DNA of 64,000 bases from Sphingomonas sp. (GTDB lineage: Bacteria > Pseudomonadota > Alphaproteobacteria > Sphingomonadales > Sphingomonadaceae): the NCBI GenBank assembly GCA_017849555.1, contig JAFIGU010000085.1:96779-160778 (forward strand). Reading direction: 5' to 3'. A program made the translations under genes and the position numbers. Shown here piece by piece: positions 8,388-16,805 of the stretch. Each line of letters opens with the position of its first letter. The stretch's first letter is position 1. Below the pieces are notes generated by a model. It searched no databases. It saw only the letters and a list, made by a program, of their open reading frames with translations, and was not told the origin of the DNA.

Positions 8388-10442
8388 ATGAGACGGCGGG
8401 ACATGCTTGCGGGCCTGAGGCGCCTTCGTGCGGGCGTCCGCCCGGTAGCGCTGCCGTTGCTCGGCCTGGTGCTCGCCGCTGCATCGCCGGCCATTCCGCC
8501 CTGGGGGTTCGATCTCGGCGGGATGGATCGTTCGGCGAAGCCGGGCGACGACTTCGACCGATACGCCAGCGGCGCCTGGAAGCAGGCGATGCCGATCCCG
8601 CCCGATCGTAGCGCCTGGGGGCCCTTCGCGATGCTCCGTGCGAAGGCCGAGAGCGACGTCAAGGCGATCGTCGATGACATTGCCGGGCGGCCGCAACCAG
8701 CCGGGTCGATTGAGCGCAAGATCGCCGATGCCTACAACGCCTATCTCGACACCAAGGCGATCGAGGCGGCGGGATTGGCCCCTGCCAGCGCGGACCTCGC
8801 GCTGATCGCCGCGGCTCGTTCGCATGAGGATGTCGCGCGGCTGATGGGGGATCCCGAGCTCGGGCTCGGCGGCCCCTTATCCCTGACGCCGTGGCCGGAC
8901 GCCGCGAACCCCGATCGCTATGCGATCAATATCGTCCAATCGGGCCTCAGCCTCCCCGATCGGGATTTCTATTTGAAAACGGACCCGCGGTCCGTCGAGG
9001 TGCGGGCCAGGTTCCGATCCTATGCCGCGCGGATGCTGGCGCTCGATCATTATCCTGATCCCGAGGCCGCGGCCGACAATGTGCTGGCACTCGAGACCGC
9101 AATCGCCCGGGCGCACTGGACGCGCGAGAAGCGCGCCGAGCGCGATCTGACCTATCACCCCAAATCGCGCGCCGAGCTCAAGGCGTTCGCACCCGATTAT
9201 CCGTGGGACGCGACGCTCGACGCGCTCGGGATCGCCCGCCACGACTTTTACGTCCTCAAGGAGGACAGCGCGATCCGCGAGCTGGCCGGGCTGTTCGGCC
9301 GCACGCCGGTCGCGACGTGGCGCGCCTATATGACGTTTCATTATCTGAACGGCATGGCCGATGTGCTTCCCGCGGCGTTCGACGACCTGTCATTCGACTT
9401 CAACGGCCGCGTGCTTTCCGGCCTGCCGCAGAAACGGGAGCGCTGGAAACGCGCCACGGTCGCGCTCAACGCGGCGCTCGGCGAGGCGGTCGGCCAGCGC
9501 TACGTCCAGCGCCATTTCACGCCCGATGCGAAAGTGCAGATCACCGCGCTGGTTGAGAATCTGCGGACTGCGTTCCGCGCCCGGATCGAGCGGCTCGACT
9601 GGATGTCGGCCGGCACGAAGCAGGCCGCGCTGACGAAGCTCGCAGCGATCCGTGTGAAGGTGGGCTACCCGGAGAGCTGGCGCGACTATGCGACGCTGGA
9701 GGTCCGCGCGGGCGATCCTCTCGGCAACCGCAAGCGCGCGCTGCTGTGGGACTGGAAACGACGGATCGCGCGCCTCGCGCAGCCGGCCGACCGCGACGAA
9801 TGGGGAATGACCCCACAGAACGTCAACGCCTATTCCAACAGCTTCTTCAACGAGATCGTCTTTCCCGCCGCGATCCTGCAGCCGCCCTACTTCGATCCCG
9901 CCGCCGATCTCGCGGTGAATTACGGCGGTATCGGCGGCGTGATCGGTCATGAGATGAGCCATGCGTTCGACGATCAGGGCGCGAAGACCGACGCGAAAGG
10001 CGCTCAGCGCGACTGGTGGGAAAAGGCCGACATCGTCCGGTTCAAGGCACTGACCTCTCGCCTTGCCGAGCAATATTCGCGTTATGAGCCGATCCCGGGG
10101 GTCCAGCTGAATGGCCGGACGACGCTTAGCGAGAATATCGGCGATCTTGGCGGCCTCAATGTCGCGCTGGAGGCCTATCATCTCGCGCTCAAAGGGAAGC
10201 CCGCGCCGATCCTCGACGGCACCACCGGCGATCAGCGGGTCTTTCTGTCGTGGGCGCAGACCTACCGGGAAAACATCCGCGACGAGGCGCTTAGGGCCGC
10301 CCTCGCATCGGACCCGCATAGCCCGTCAACGTTCAGGGTGAATGGCGTCGTCCGGAACATCGACGCCTGGTACGACGCGTTCGGTGTGAAACCGGGCGAT
10401 CGTCTCTACCTCGATCCCGTCGACCGTGTGCGTATCTGGTAG
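8388..10442 (+). CDS. M13 (neprilysin/PepO-type) zinc metallopeptidase, exported
   Basis: Predicted 684 residues. The N-terminus has an Arg-rich region and a hydrophobic segment (PVALPLLGLVLAAASPA) fitting a signal peptide. The zinc site is present: HEMSH at about residues 521-525 (HExxH) and SENIGDLGG with the third ligand Glu at about 582 and the following Asp at 586, all typical of M13. The N-terminal half (DFDRYASGAWKQAMPIP) is the Peptidase_M13_N domain, and NVNAYSNSFFNEIVFPA precedes the catalytic part. It should cleave small peptides in the periplasm or outside. Start at 8388 or the ATG at 8403; neither has a strong ribosome binding site. Confidence 0.93.
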   Translation: MRRRDMLAGLRRLRAGVRPVALPLLGLVLAAASPAIPPWGFDLGGMDRSAKPGDDFDRYASGAWKQAMPIPPDRSAWGPFAMLRAKAESDVKAIVDDIAGRPQPAGSIERKIADAYNAYLDTKAIEAAGLAPASADLALIAAARSHEDVARLMGDPELGLGGPLSLTPWPDAANPDRYAINIVQSGLSLPDRDFYLKTDPRSVEVRARFRSYAARMLALDHYPDPEAAADNVLALETAIARAHWTREKRAERDLTYHPKSRAELKAFAPDYPWDATLDALGIARHDFYVLKEDSAIRELAGLFGRTPVATWRAYMTFHYLNGMADVLPAAFDDLSFDFNGRVLSGLPQKRERWKRATVALNAALGEAVGQRYVQRHFTPDAKVQITALVENLRTAFRARIERLDWMSAGTKQAALTKLAAIRVKVGYPESWRDYATLEVRAGDPLGNRKRALLWDWKRRIARLAQPADRDEWGMTPQNVNAYSNSFFNEIVFPAAILQPPYFDPAADLAVNYGGIGGVIGHEMSHAFDDQGAKTDAKGAQRDWWEKADIVRFKALTSRLAEQYSRYEPIPGVQLNGRTTLSENIGDLGGLNVALEAYHLALKGKPAPILDGTTGDQRVFLSWAQTYRENIRDEALRAALASDPHSPSTFRVNGVVRNIDAWYDAFGVKPGDRLYLDPVDRVRIW

Positions 10443-10530
10443 CGACGCCCCGGGGTTTTCCGCGCTTATGACGCGAGCCGAGTGCATTAGTTCCTGCAAG
10501 CCAGCGCGATCGCTCGCTATAGCGTTCCCC

Positions 10531-12051
10531 ATGATCAAGACGCTGCTCGTAGCCGGCCGGGACCGCAATCGGCTCGCGGAGATTTTTCGTGTCGCTTCTC
10601 GATTTGGGCTCGGCATGCTCCTGGCGCGTCTTGGGCTCGAACAGGGGGAGCAGGCGGAAGAAGGCGCCGACGAGCCGCAGAGCCTGCCGCGGCGGACGCG
10701 CCTGGCGCTCGAGGCGCTCGGCCCGACCTTCGTCAAGCTCGGCCAGATCCTCGCAACGCGCGGCGACCTGCTGCCGCCCGAGTGGATCGCCGAACTGGAG
10801 AAGCTACATAGCAGCGCGCCGACCCTGCCGTTCGAAGAATTGCGCGCGGCGGTGGAGGCGGCGCTCGGCCAGCCTCCGGAAGCCACGTTTGCCCAATTCG
10901 ACGTGGCGCCGCTTGCCGCCGCATCGATGGCGCAGGTGCATCGCGCGACCTTGCACGACGGACGACAGGTGGTGCTCAAGATCCGCCGCCCCGGCATCCG
11001 GCCGCGCATGGAGGCGGATCTCAGGCTGATTGCACAGCTCGCCGCGATCGCGGAGGCAGCAAGCGCCGAGGCGCGCCGTTTTGCGCCGTCCGCGCTGATG
11101 CGCCAGTTGGCGGAGGCGGTGCTGGAGGAGCTCGACTACACCGCGGAGGGCCGCAACGCCGATCGCCTGCGCGCCGACTTTGCGCGCGAACCGCGCGTTG
11201 TGGTGCCGGAGATACATTGGGCCTGGACGTCCGAGACCCTCTTGGTGATGGATTATGTCGAGGGCATCGCGCCGCGCGACGGCGACACATTGCGTGCGGC
11301 CGGGATCGATCCGGCCGCGATCGCCGAATTGGGCGCCGACCTCGTCCTCGATATGGTGCTGGTCAACGGCCGCTTCCACGGCGATCCACATCCCGGGAAC
11401 CTGTTGTGCCTGCCCGGCAATCGCATCGCGCTGCTCGATCTCGGTATGATCGGCCACGTCTCGCCGCGCCGCCGCGAGGAGTTCATCGGCTTCACGCAGG
11501 CGCTCAACGCCGGCGATCCGGCGCCATTGGCCGATGTCCTCGCGGCCTGGTCCGTGGGAAGCGGCGTGCCCGCCGAGCGGGTGCGGGCCGCCGCCGAGCG
11601 GTTGATCGCGCGGCACGGCGGTGGGCGCCTCGTGCTGAGCGCGGTGGTCACCGACTTCATGGCGCTGATACGGGACGAGGGCATGACCCTGCCGTCCGAT
11701 CTGTTGCTGATCTTCAAGGCGCTGATCACGGTCGACGGGGTGTTATCCGGGATCCAGCCGGACTTCGATCTGTCCGAAGCGATGCAACGCTCCTCGCTGC
11801 GGATCGCGCGCAAACGGCTGTCGCCCGAGCATTGGATGCCGACCGTGCAGGCGCTGGCGTGGGAACTGAGCAAGATCGGCGACGACGCGCCGCGCCTGCT
11901 GCGGGCGGCGATCCGTCGCCTCGAAGCCGATCCTGCCGGGACCGCCGTCGCGCGGGAAGAGGGGGGCGCAACCGCGTCCGCGGCCCGTTTGATCGCGGGC
12001 GCCATCCTCGTCGCGGCGGTGATCGTGGCCGGCGCGCTGCTGCTCTCCTGA
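10531..12051 (+). CDS. ABC1/UbiB-family atypical kinase
   Basis: Predicted 506 residues. The family marks are present: FVKLGQILATRGDLLP (KxGQ motif, about residue 67 onward), AAASMAQVHRATL (Ala-rich nucleotide loop), EELDY, GDPHPGN (about 284-290) and LDLGMIG with the metal-binding Asp. The C-terminus ends in a hydrophobic helix (LIAGAILVAAVIVAGALLL), as in UbiB-type proteins that sit at the inner membrane. UbiB supports ubiquinone synthesis; this copy is not next to ubi genes, so it may be a paralogue with another lipid-related role. The ATG at 10531 is chosen because the earlier frame overlaps the peptidase gene and has no conserved residues. Confidence 0.9.
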   Translation: MIKTLLVAGRDRNRLAEIFRVASRFGLGMLLARLGLEQGEQAEEGADEPQSLPRRTRLALEALGPTFVKLGQILATRGDLLPPEWIAELEKLHSSAPTLPFEELRAAVEAALGQPPEATFAQFDVAPLAAASMAQVHRATLHDGRQVVLKIRRPGIRPRMEADLRLIAQLAAIAEAASAEARRFAPSALMRQLAEAVLEELDYTAEGRNADRLRADFAREPRVVVPEIHWAWTSETLLVMDYVEGIAPRDGDTLRAAGIDPAAIAELGADLVLDMVLVNGRFHGDPHPGNLLCLPGNRIALLDLGMIGHVSPRRREEFIGFTQALNAGDPAPLADVLAAWSVGSGVPAERVRAAAERLIARHGGGRLVLSAVVTDFMALIRDEGMTLPSDLLLIFKALITVDGVLSGIQPDFDLSEAMQRSSLRIARKRLSPEHWMPTVQALAWELSKIGDDAPRLLRAAIRRLEADPAGTAVAREEGGATASAARLIAGAILVAAVIVAGALLLS

Positions 12052-12084
12052 GCACTTTCGCCGGGCGACCCTAATCTGCGCCGT

Positions 12085-12549
12085 TCAGATGTCCCTCCGC
12101 TGGCGAGGCTCAACGTCGAATACCAGCAGCGTCGAAGTGGCCGTCGCGCACAGCCGGCCTTCGCCGTCGTGGAGTTCGGCTTCGGCGAACGCCACCCGGC
12201 GGCCAACCGAGACGGTGCGGCCGGTCGCGCGTACCGTGCCGCTGTTCTCGCTTAGCCCACGCAGGTAGGAAACCTTGAGTTCCAGCGTGGTATATCCGCG
12301 TTCCGGCCCGAGTTGGGAGTGCGTGGCGATGCCGCATGCACTGTCGAGCAGCGTCGCGGCATAGCCGCCGTGAACCGCGCCGAGCGGGTTATAAACGCTG
12401 CGGTCAGGCTTCCCCTCGAACACCACGTGCCCGCGCTCGACCTCGACCAGATCGAAGCCGAGCGTCTGTCCGATCGGGGCCTTCAACCCGCCGCCCAACA
12501 TCGCCTGAAGCTGCGCCAGGCCATCGGGGCCGCTGCCTTCGTCCGCCAT
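12085..12549 (-). CDS. PaaI-type hotdog-fold thioesterase
   Basis: Predicted 154 residues. The hotdog thioesterase signature NPLGAVHGGYAATLLDSACG (about residues 54-73) is clear, with the HGG turn and the following catalytic acid region; DRSVYNPLG precedes it. Such enzymes hydrolyse acyl-CoA thioesters in the cytoplasm. It is the last gene of the HxlR operon; its ATG lies 5 bp after the stop of the SDR gene. An upstream GTG at 12561 would overlap the SDR gene and is an alternative start. Confidence 0.9.
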   Translation of the reverse strand: MADEGSGPDGLAQLQAMLGGGLKAPIGQTLGFDLVEVERGHVVFEGKPDRSVYNPLGAVHGGYAATLLDSACGIATHSQLGPERGYTTLELKVSYLRGLSENSGTVRATGRTVSVGRRVAFAEAELHDGEGRLCATATSTLLVFDVEPRQRRDI

Positions 12550-12554
12550 CTTGC

Positions 12555-13253
12555 TCACCACGGCTCATGGAACGGCCGGAGCTCCGCGAGGAACGACCAC
12601 GCGTCGCGCGGTTGGTGCGCGAGGTGGAACACCTCGGCCGCGATCGATGTCGGCGAGATGAAAAAGTCGTCCGGCTTGTCAGGCTGAAGTTCGCGCTGCC
12701 ACGGCACGTCGATCGCCGCGTCGATGACGAGATAGGCGACATGGACGCCTTTCGGCCCCAGGTCGCGCGCCAGCGATTCCGCCAGGATGCGCTGCGCCGC
12801 CTTGGTCGGTGCGAAGCCGGCGAACGCGGCCTTGCCGCGCTGCGCCGAGGTGTTGCCGGTGACGATCAGCGCGCCTTCGCCCGCCTCGATCATTGCCGGC
12901 GAGGTCAGCCGGGCGAGGTGGAACAGCGCCATCGTGTTGATGTCGAAGTTCTTCTGCAGCGTCTCGGGCGCGATGTTCATGAACGTGCCGAACGCGCCGC
13001 CGACCGCATTATGAACGACGACCTTCGGGAATCCCACGTCAGCCACAGCTCGCTCCAGCGCCGCGGCGTCGCTGACGTCGCACGGCACCGCGATCGTATC
13101 GGCGATCTCCTGCTCCAGCGCGGCGAGCCGGGCGGCATCGCGCGCCAGCATCGCCACACGATAGCCGGCCTCGGCGAAGCGTCGCACGACGGCGGCGCCG
13201 GTTCCCGGCCCGACCCCGGTGACGAGCGCCAGCGGCTTTGCCCTGTCGGTCAC
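12555..13253 (-). CDS. Short-chain dehydrogenase/reductase with altered active site
   Basis: Predicted 232 residues. The NAD(P)-binding motif TGVGPGTGAA (Gly-rich, residues 12-21 or so) and the VVHNAVG segment (normally NNAG) show an SDR fold. The usual YxxxK pair reads FAPTK (within AFAGFAPTKAAQ), so the catalytic Tyr seems replaced by Phe while Lys is kept. Either this belongs to a divergent SDR branch or it lacks normal dehydrogenase activity. It overlaps the isomerase gene by 4 bp (ATGA) and is followed by the thioesterase gene. Substrate unknown; the neighbourhood hints at an aromatic or acyl-CoA compound. Confidence 0.85.
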   Translation of the reverse strand: MTDRAKPLALVTGVGPGTGAAVVRRFAEAGYRVAMLARDAARLAALEQEIADTIAVPCDVSDAAALERAVADVGFPKVVVHNAVGGAFGTFMNIAPETLQKNFDINTMALFHLARLTSPAMIEAGEGALIVTGNTSAQRGKAAFAGFAPTKAAQRILAESLARDLGPKGVHVAYLVIDAAIDVPWQRELQPDKPDDFFISPTSIAAEVFHLAHQPRDAWSFLAELRPFHEPW

Positions 13254-13843
13254 GCGGCTTCCTCCAGGCGCTCGAGTTCCTCGCGTACGAAATCGAGCCG
13301 ATCATTGCCGAAGAACATCGTCTCGCCGACAAAGACGGTGGGTGAGCCGAAGACGCCCCGCGCGGCGGCTTCGTCGGTGTTCGCGTCGAGCTGCTCGATC
13401 ACCGCTGGCGTGTCGATCCGCTCGGCGATCGGGATGGCGTCGATGCCCGCCGCCGTGATCGCGGCGAGAACATCGTCCTTCGTGGCGAGCGCGTTCCCCT
13501 CGCTCCAGCACGCCCGGTACAGCGCCAGCGTGATCGCCGCCGCCTCCGACGGAGAGCGAGCGGCGAGCACGGCGCGCGCGCAGGCCTCACCGTCGACCTC
13601 GCGCATGTTCGCCGGGTTGAGCGTGAGGCCGTAGCGCTGCGCCCAGCGGCCGAGATCCGCTCGCGCGTAGCGCCCCTTGGCCGCGCAAGTGATCGTGGTC
13701 GGCACGTTGCCGACCTTCTCCATCAGGGTCAGGACTTTCATTGGCCTGAGCGCGATGTCGACGTTCATCCCGCGCAACTGAGTGAAGGCGAGATAGCTGT
13801 AAGGACTACGGAAATCGTAGAAAAGCTCAATTGGCTGGGTCAT
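13250..13843 (-). CDS. 2-hydroxychromene-2-carboxylate isomerase-like (DsbA-fold, kappa GST class) protein
   Basis: Predicted 197 residues. The start ELFYDFRSPYSYLAFTQL matches the N-terminus of HCCA isomerases, with Ser in the SPYS motif where DsbA has its CxxC. The C-terminal RGVFGSPTVFVGETMFFGNDRLDFV is the conserved cis-Pro and end region of this family. HCCA isomerase acts in naphthalene-type degradation using glutathione; here no ring-cleavage genes are adjacent, so the true substrate may differ. It overlaps both neighbours by 4 bp (ATGA), second gene of the HxlR operon. Confidence 0.9.
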   Translation of the reverse strand: MTQPIELFYDFRSPYSYLAFTQLRGMNVDIALRPMKVLTLMEKVGNVPTTITCAAKGRYARADLGRWAQRYGLTLNPANMREVDGEACARAVLAARSPSEAAAITLALYRACWSEGNALATKDDVLAAITAAGIDAIPIAERIDTPAVIEQLDANTDEAAARGVFGSPTVFVGETMFFGNDRLDFVREELERLEEAA

Positions 13844-14340
13844 GAATTGGCTCCCGTCGAGCGTTCGAGAAGATGGCGCACCGTGTCGTCGGCGCCAGGC
13901 CCTGCGCGAAGCCGGACGCGGTCGCGCGGCACCGCCTCGCGCGTTTCGGCGTCAACGAGCGCGAGGATCAGCGGTCTGCCGGTTTCGCGATCGACCATTT
14001 CGATCGCCGGCTGGCCGAAGCCACTGGCGTCCCAGCGATCGCCCCATTCGCGGAGAGCAACGCTGACCTTCCACAGGTCACGCCCCTTGGGCGTCAGACG
14101 ATATTCATCGCGGGGAGGGCGTTCCTGGTAGCGGACGCGCTCGACGATGTCCGAGGCGGACAGGTGCTTGAGCCGCGCGGCGAGCGTCGCGGCCGGGATG
14201 CCTGTGCTCGCGCGAAGGTCGTCATAGCGGCTCAGGCCCAGCGAAAGATCGCGGATGATGAGCAATGCCCAGCGATCACCGATCAGCTCCAGCGCGCCGG
14301 CGATCGAACAGCGCATTCCGACGAACGATTTCGGCTTCAT
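13840..14340 (-). CDS. HxlR-family transcriptional regulator (first gene of operon)
   Basis: Predicted 166 residues. HxlR features are clear: MRCSIAGALELIGDRWALLI with the conserved Cys, then LRASTGIPAATLAARLKHL (recognition helix) and RYQERPPRDEYRLTPKG (wing). It heads an operon with isomerase, SDR and thioesterase genes, all overlapping or within 5 bp. The Cys suggests sensing of electrophiles or redox state, as in related YodB/HypR proteins, but that is only analogy. The palindrome at 14431-14449, 91 bp upstream, is the probable operator. Confidence 0.9.
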   Translation of the reverse strand: MKPKSFVGMRCSIAGALELIGDRWALLIIRDLSLGLSRYDDLRASTGIPAATLAARLKHLSASDIVERVRYQERPPRDEYRLTPKGRDLWKVSVALREWGDRWDASGFGQPAIEMVDRETGRPLILALVDAETREAVPRDRVRLRAGPGADDTVRHLLERSTGANS

Positions 14341-14430
14341 GGCGCGACTACCTCGTTCCAGCTTTGCAACCGATCAAACCAGCGCATCACATCTCCATCG
14401 TTGACGGACACTTGCCTTGGGAAGGGTCTT

Positions 14431-14449
14431 ATTACTTCAATTATTGAAG
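14431..14449. promoter_or_regulatory. HxlR operator, copy 1
   Basis: ATTACTTCAATTATTGAAG contains the palindrome CTTCAA-TTA-TTGAAG. The same 19 bases, with one difference in the centre, occur at 15005-15023 before the second HxlR gene. It lies upstream of the HxlR-isomerase-SDR-thioesterase operon. Confidence 0.75.
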
Positions 14450-14617
14450 CTTTACGCCCGATGTGGACGAAGCGCAAGGTGGGCGAATGCCGAGCCGGAT
14501 GACAGGAAGCGCGTGCGAGATGATGGCCCAGGCGGCGTACCGTGACACCGGCACGAATGGCCGACTTGAACGGTAATCCGCCCGATGATCGTGGCGCCCC
14601 GTCGAAGCGACGCGTTT

Positions 14618-14965
14618 TCATGCCGGCTCCTGATGAGCGCGCGCGCGATGCCGGGCCCGCCAATGTGCCAGATATTCGAGCGCCGGGCGCAGCGAGTCCG
14701 CGGAAGGCGCGAGCGCATAGACCTGGCTCGCAGCCGGAGGCGGCAGATAAAGCCGACGCACAAGCCCGGCCGCTTCGAGATCACGCATCCGTTGGGCCAG
14801 AACATTGGCGCTGATCGCCGGCAAGGCGGCCCGCAGGTCGGAAAAACGCAGATCATTGTCCTTGAGCCGCAGGAGAATCTGCAAAATCCAGCGCCCTTCC
14901 AGCAGACCCAGCGGATCGCGCGGGGTGGTTACCCCGGATGAAAAAGCGCGATCGGAGGGACTCAT
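14618..14965 (-). CDS. Second HxlR-family transcriptional regulator
   Basis: Predicted 115 residues, normal for the family. LGLLEGRWILQILLRLKDN and FSDLRAALPAISANVLAQRM give the winged helix-turn-helix, followed by LVRRLYLPPPAASQVYALAP. Unlike the first HxlR protein it lacks the conserved N-terminal Cys. It is transcribed in the same direction as the first HxlR operon but separated from it by 277 bp containing the copy 1 operator. A matching palindrome lies 40 bp before its own ATG. A protein-coding partner of its own is not visible. Confidence 0.88.
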   Translation of the reverse strand: MSPSDRAFSSGVTTPRDPLGLLEGRWILQILLRLKDNDLRFSDLRAALPAISANVLAQRMRDLEAAGLVRRLYLPPPAASQVYALAPSADSLRPALEYLAHWRARHRARAHQEPA

Positions 14966-15004
14966 CGGAACAATGGCAAGCTCGCTGGTATCGAATCGTG
15001 TTAC

Positions 15005-15023
15005 ATTACTTCAATGATTGAAG
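15005..15023. promoter_or_regulatory. HxlR operator, copy 2, with overlapping promoter
   Basis: ATTACTTCAATGATTGAAG; with the next base it extends to the perfect palindrome ACTTCAA-TGA-TTGAAGT (15008-15024). On the minus strand a TTGACT hexamer overlaps its edge and TGTAAC follows after 16 bp, a plausible promoter for the second HxlR gene. Confidence 0.75.
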
Positions 15024-15024
15024 T

Positions 15025-15282
15025 CAATCAGGCCATTCGCCGTGAGACCAGCGCATTCCCGGAATGTGCTGCTCAATTGCGGTGGGGCGGGCCAAGGCGG
15101 CGCGGCGCGACGATGTGGTCGGAAGTATCGCTGCTGCGGGAGGCCGGAAAAAGGCTGGACGGCTACGCAGGAGTGCGACCACGATCGGCCCTTTGGCGCA
15201 GGTTCCTTTGAGCCCGAAAGCTGCCGCGGGTTTTCGGCACCGCGCACCGCGTTGCGCGGTAAGGCGCGCGACGGCGCGGCGG
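15025..15282. other. Non-coding stretch between HxlR operator and sulfatase remnant
   Basis: No frame here has convincing coding character and no recognised RNA, repeat or terminator was found. It may be the decayed or replaced DNA left after loss of the sulfatase gene next to it. Confidence 0.4.
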
Positions 15283-15551
15283 CTAATCGGATGTTCTCGG
15301 GGGTTGCTCGGGCGCCGCCTGTCCGCCGACAATTGTCGACGGGTGGGTGCGGAAGGAGGCGAAGGTTTCGCGCGCGCGAGCAAGACGCGCGGCCAGATCG
15401 GCGAGAGTGTCGGGGTGGCGCTCAGCCACGCTATAGCTTTCGCCCGGGTCGGCTTGCATGTCTTATATTGCGGATAGCCGTGCGACGGCAAATCCTTATA
15501 GTAATTGCGATAATAGTGGTCGCTCAGGCAGCCGAGCGGGTTCACCTGCAT
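15283..15551 (-). pseudogene. Probable frameshifted C-terminal remnant of a sulfatase gene
   Basis: Directly after the formylglycine-generating enzyme gene, and in the same direction, a frame begins with AAGGAG and ATG at 15551 (MQVNPLGCLSDHYYRNYY...). After about 30 codons coding character moves to another frame, which reads DMQADPGESYSVAERHPD then TLADLAARLARARETF and ends at TAG (15283-15285). The motif xDPGExxxxAxxHPDxxxxLxxRL is the usual C-terminal end of arylsulfatases. A TAA just before DMQ and the frame change mean no intact protein. The N-terminal catalytic domain, including the C/SxPxR site, is absent. The assignment of the first 30 codons to the same gene is less sure. Confidence 0.55.
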
Positions 15552-15572
15552 GAGCGGGGGCTCCTTCGAGCG

Positions 15573-16505
15573 CTAGGCCGCGCGCACCACGCAGCGGAAG
15601 CCGATATGGCTGGTCGAACTGTCGATCGCCTGGGGATGCCGCGCGGCAGGGCGATAGCGCTGGCAATAGCTCGGCGCGCACAGATGCGAGCCGCCTTTGA
15701 TTACCTTGCGCGGGACCTTGCGCGCCGCGTTGGCCGGGTCCCAGCTCTGGAAAATCTTGGCGCCGCGCGGATTGTCGGCGACGCAGCATGAGGGCCTGGT
15801 CTTGGTCTTCCCGCGCGCCGCCGCAGCCGACGCATCCGCATACCAATCCTCGGTCCATTCCCAGACATTGCCGATCATGTCGTAGAGCCCGAAGTCGTTC
15901 GGCGGATAGGCGCCGATCGGCGAGGTGCGTTCCCAGCCGTCGAGCAGCTGATTGGCGAAAGGAAACAGGCCCTGCCAGGTGTTGGCGCGCCATTGCCCGT
16001 CGGGGGTCAGTTCGTCGCCCCAGGCGAATTCGCGCGCCTCGAGCCCGCCGCGCGCGGCATATTCCCATTCCGCCTCGGTCGGCAGGCTCTTGCCCGCCCA
16101 GTCGGCATAAGCCTTGGCGTCCTGATGGACGACGTGGACCACCGGGTGATCGTCGAGCCCTTCGAGCGAGCTGTCGGGGCCGGTGGGGTGGCGCCAGTCG
16201 GCACCGAGCACGAACCGCCACCATTGCGACGGATCGGAGAGATCGACCGGCCCGGCGGACTTGGTGAACACCAGCGAGCCGGGTTGCGCGAGCGCGGGGT
16301 CGATATCCGGATAATCGGCGGGATCGGGGGCGATTTCCGCGAAGGTGACATAGCCCGTCTCGGCGACGAAGCGCGCGAATGCGCGGTTGGTGACGGGGGC
16401 CGCGTCGATCCGGAACGGGTCGACGCGCACGCGCCGCACCGGCGCCTCCTCCGGGTAGAAACGCTCCGACCCCATCGTGAACGTGCCACCGGGCAGGGCG
16501 ATCAT
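15573..16505 (-). CDS. Formylglycine-generating enzyme (sulfatase maturase)
   Basis: Predicted 310 residues from the ATG at 16505. MIALPGGTFTMGSERFYPEEAP opens the FGE-sulfatase domain, and LPTEAEWEYAARGG and MIGNVWEWTEDWY are family motifs. The copper-binding Cys pair of true FGEs is present in GGSHLCAPSYCQRYRPAAR, Cys at about 276 and 281, which separates it from EgtB-like or kinase-linked relatives. It would oxidise a Cys of a sulfatase to formylglycine. The only sulfatase sequence nearby is a broken tail just downstream, so it may serve sulfatases elsewhere. A TTG at 16547 is a less likely start. Confidence 0.9.
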   Translation of the reverse strand: MIALPGGTFTMGSERFYPEEAPVRRVRVDPFRIDAAPVTNRAFARFVAETGYVTFAEIAPDPADYPDIDPALAQPGSLVFTKSAGPVDLSDPSQWWRFVLGADWRHPTGPDSSLEGLDDHPVVHVVHQDAKAYADWAGKSLPTEAEWEYAARGGLEAREFAWGDELTPDGQWRANTWQGLFPFANQLLDGWERTSPIGAYPPNDFGLYDMIGNVWEWTEDWYADASAAAARGKTKTRPSCCVADNPRGAKIFQSWDPANAARKVPRKVIKGGSHLCAPSYCQRYRPAARHPQAIDSSTSHIGFRCVVRAA

Positions 16506-16805
16506 CGTGTCCGCGGTAATCGTGTCCAAATCCGGTTTCCCGTGCAAGCAGCCGACCGAGCGACGGGCGGTTTTTCCGCCCCGATCGGTTCAGAAGCTAT
16601 CCTAACGAAGCCCCCTTGTGGCGGGAAGCGCCCTTGGGGAGCGCGATGAGATTGTGACCCCTCAGCGCGAGTACCCGATCGGTCGCGCGACCGGGGTGTG
16701 ACGTTTACCCCTGAACTTTTCCAATCGATAGTACGATCGTCTCGAAAGCGTAATATTCATCGACTATCGCGCCCCTCATTCGGGGTTTAAGCGAGAGAAA
16801 ATTCT
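16506..16805. other. Intergenic region between FGE and TBDR genes
   Basis: Divergent promoter region of 300 bp. It holds a 12-bp perfect palindrome GGTCGCGCGACC (16681-16692) and an inverted repeat CGATAGT (16726-16732) with ACTATCG (16763-16769) ahead of the TBDR gene. A small CCCC-N6-GGGG hairpin lies at 16772-16785, in the likely leader of the TBDR mRNA. These could be regulator sites, but no matching regulator can be named. Confidence 0.4.

Noticed and set aside
16681-16692. Palindrome GGTCGCGCGACC in the FGE-TBDR gap.
   Set aside because: Pure GC palindromes of this length are common in such DNA, and no partner copy or regulator was found; kept only as a note in the intergenic entry.
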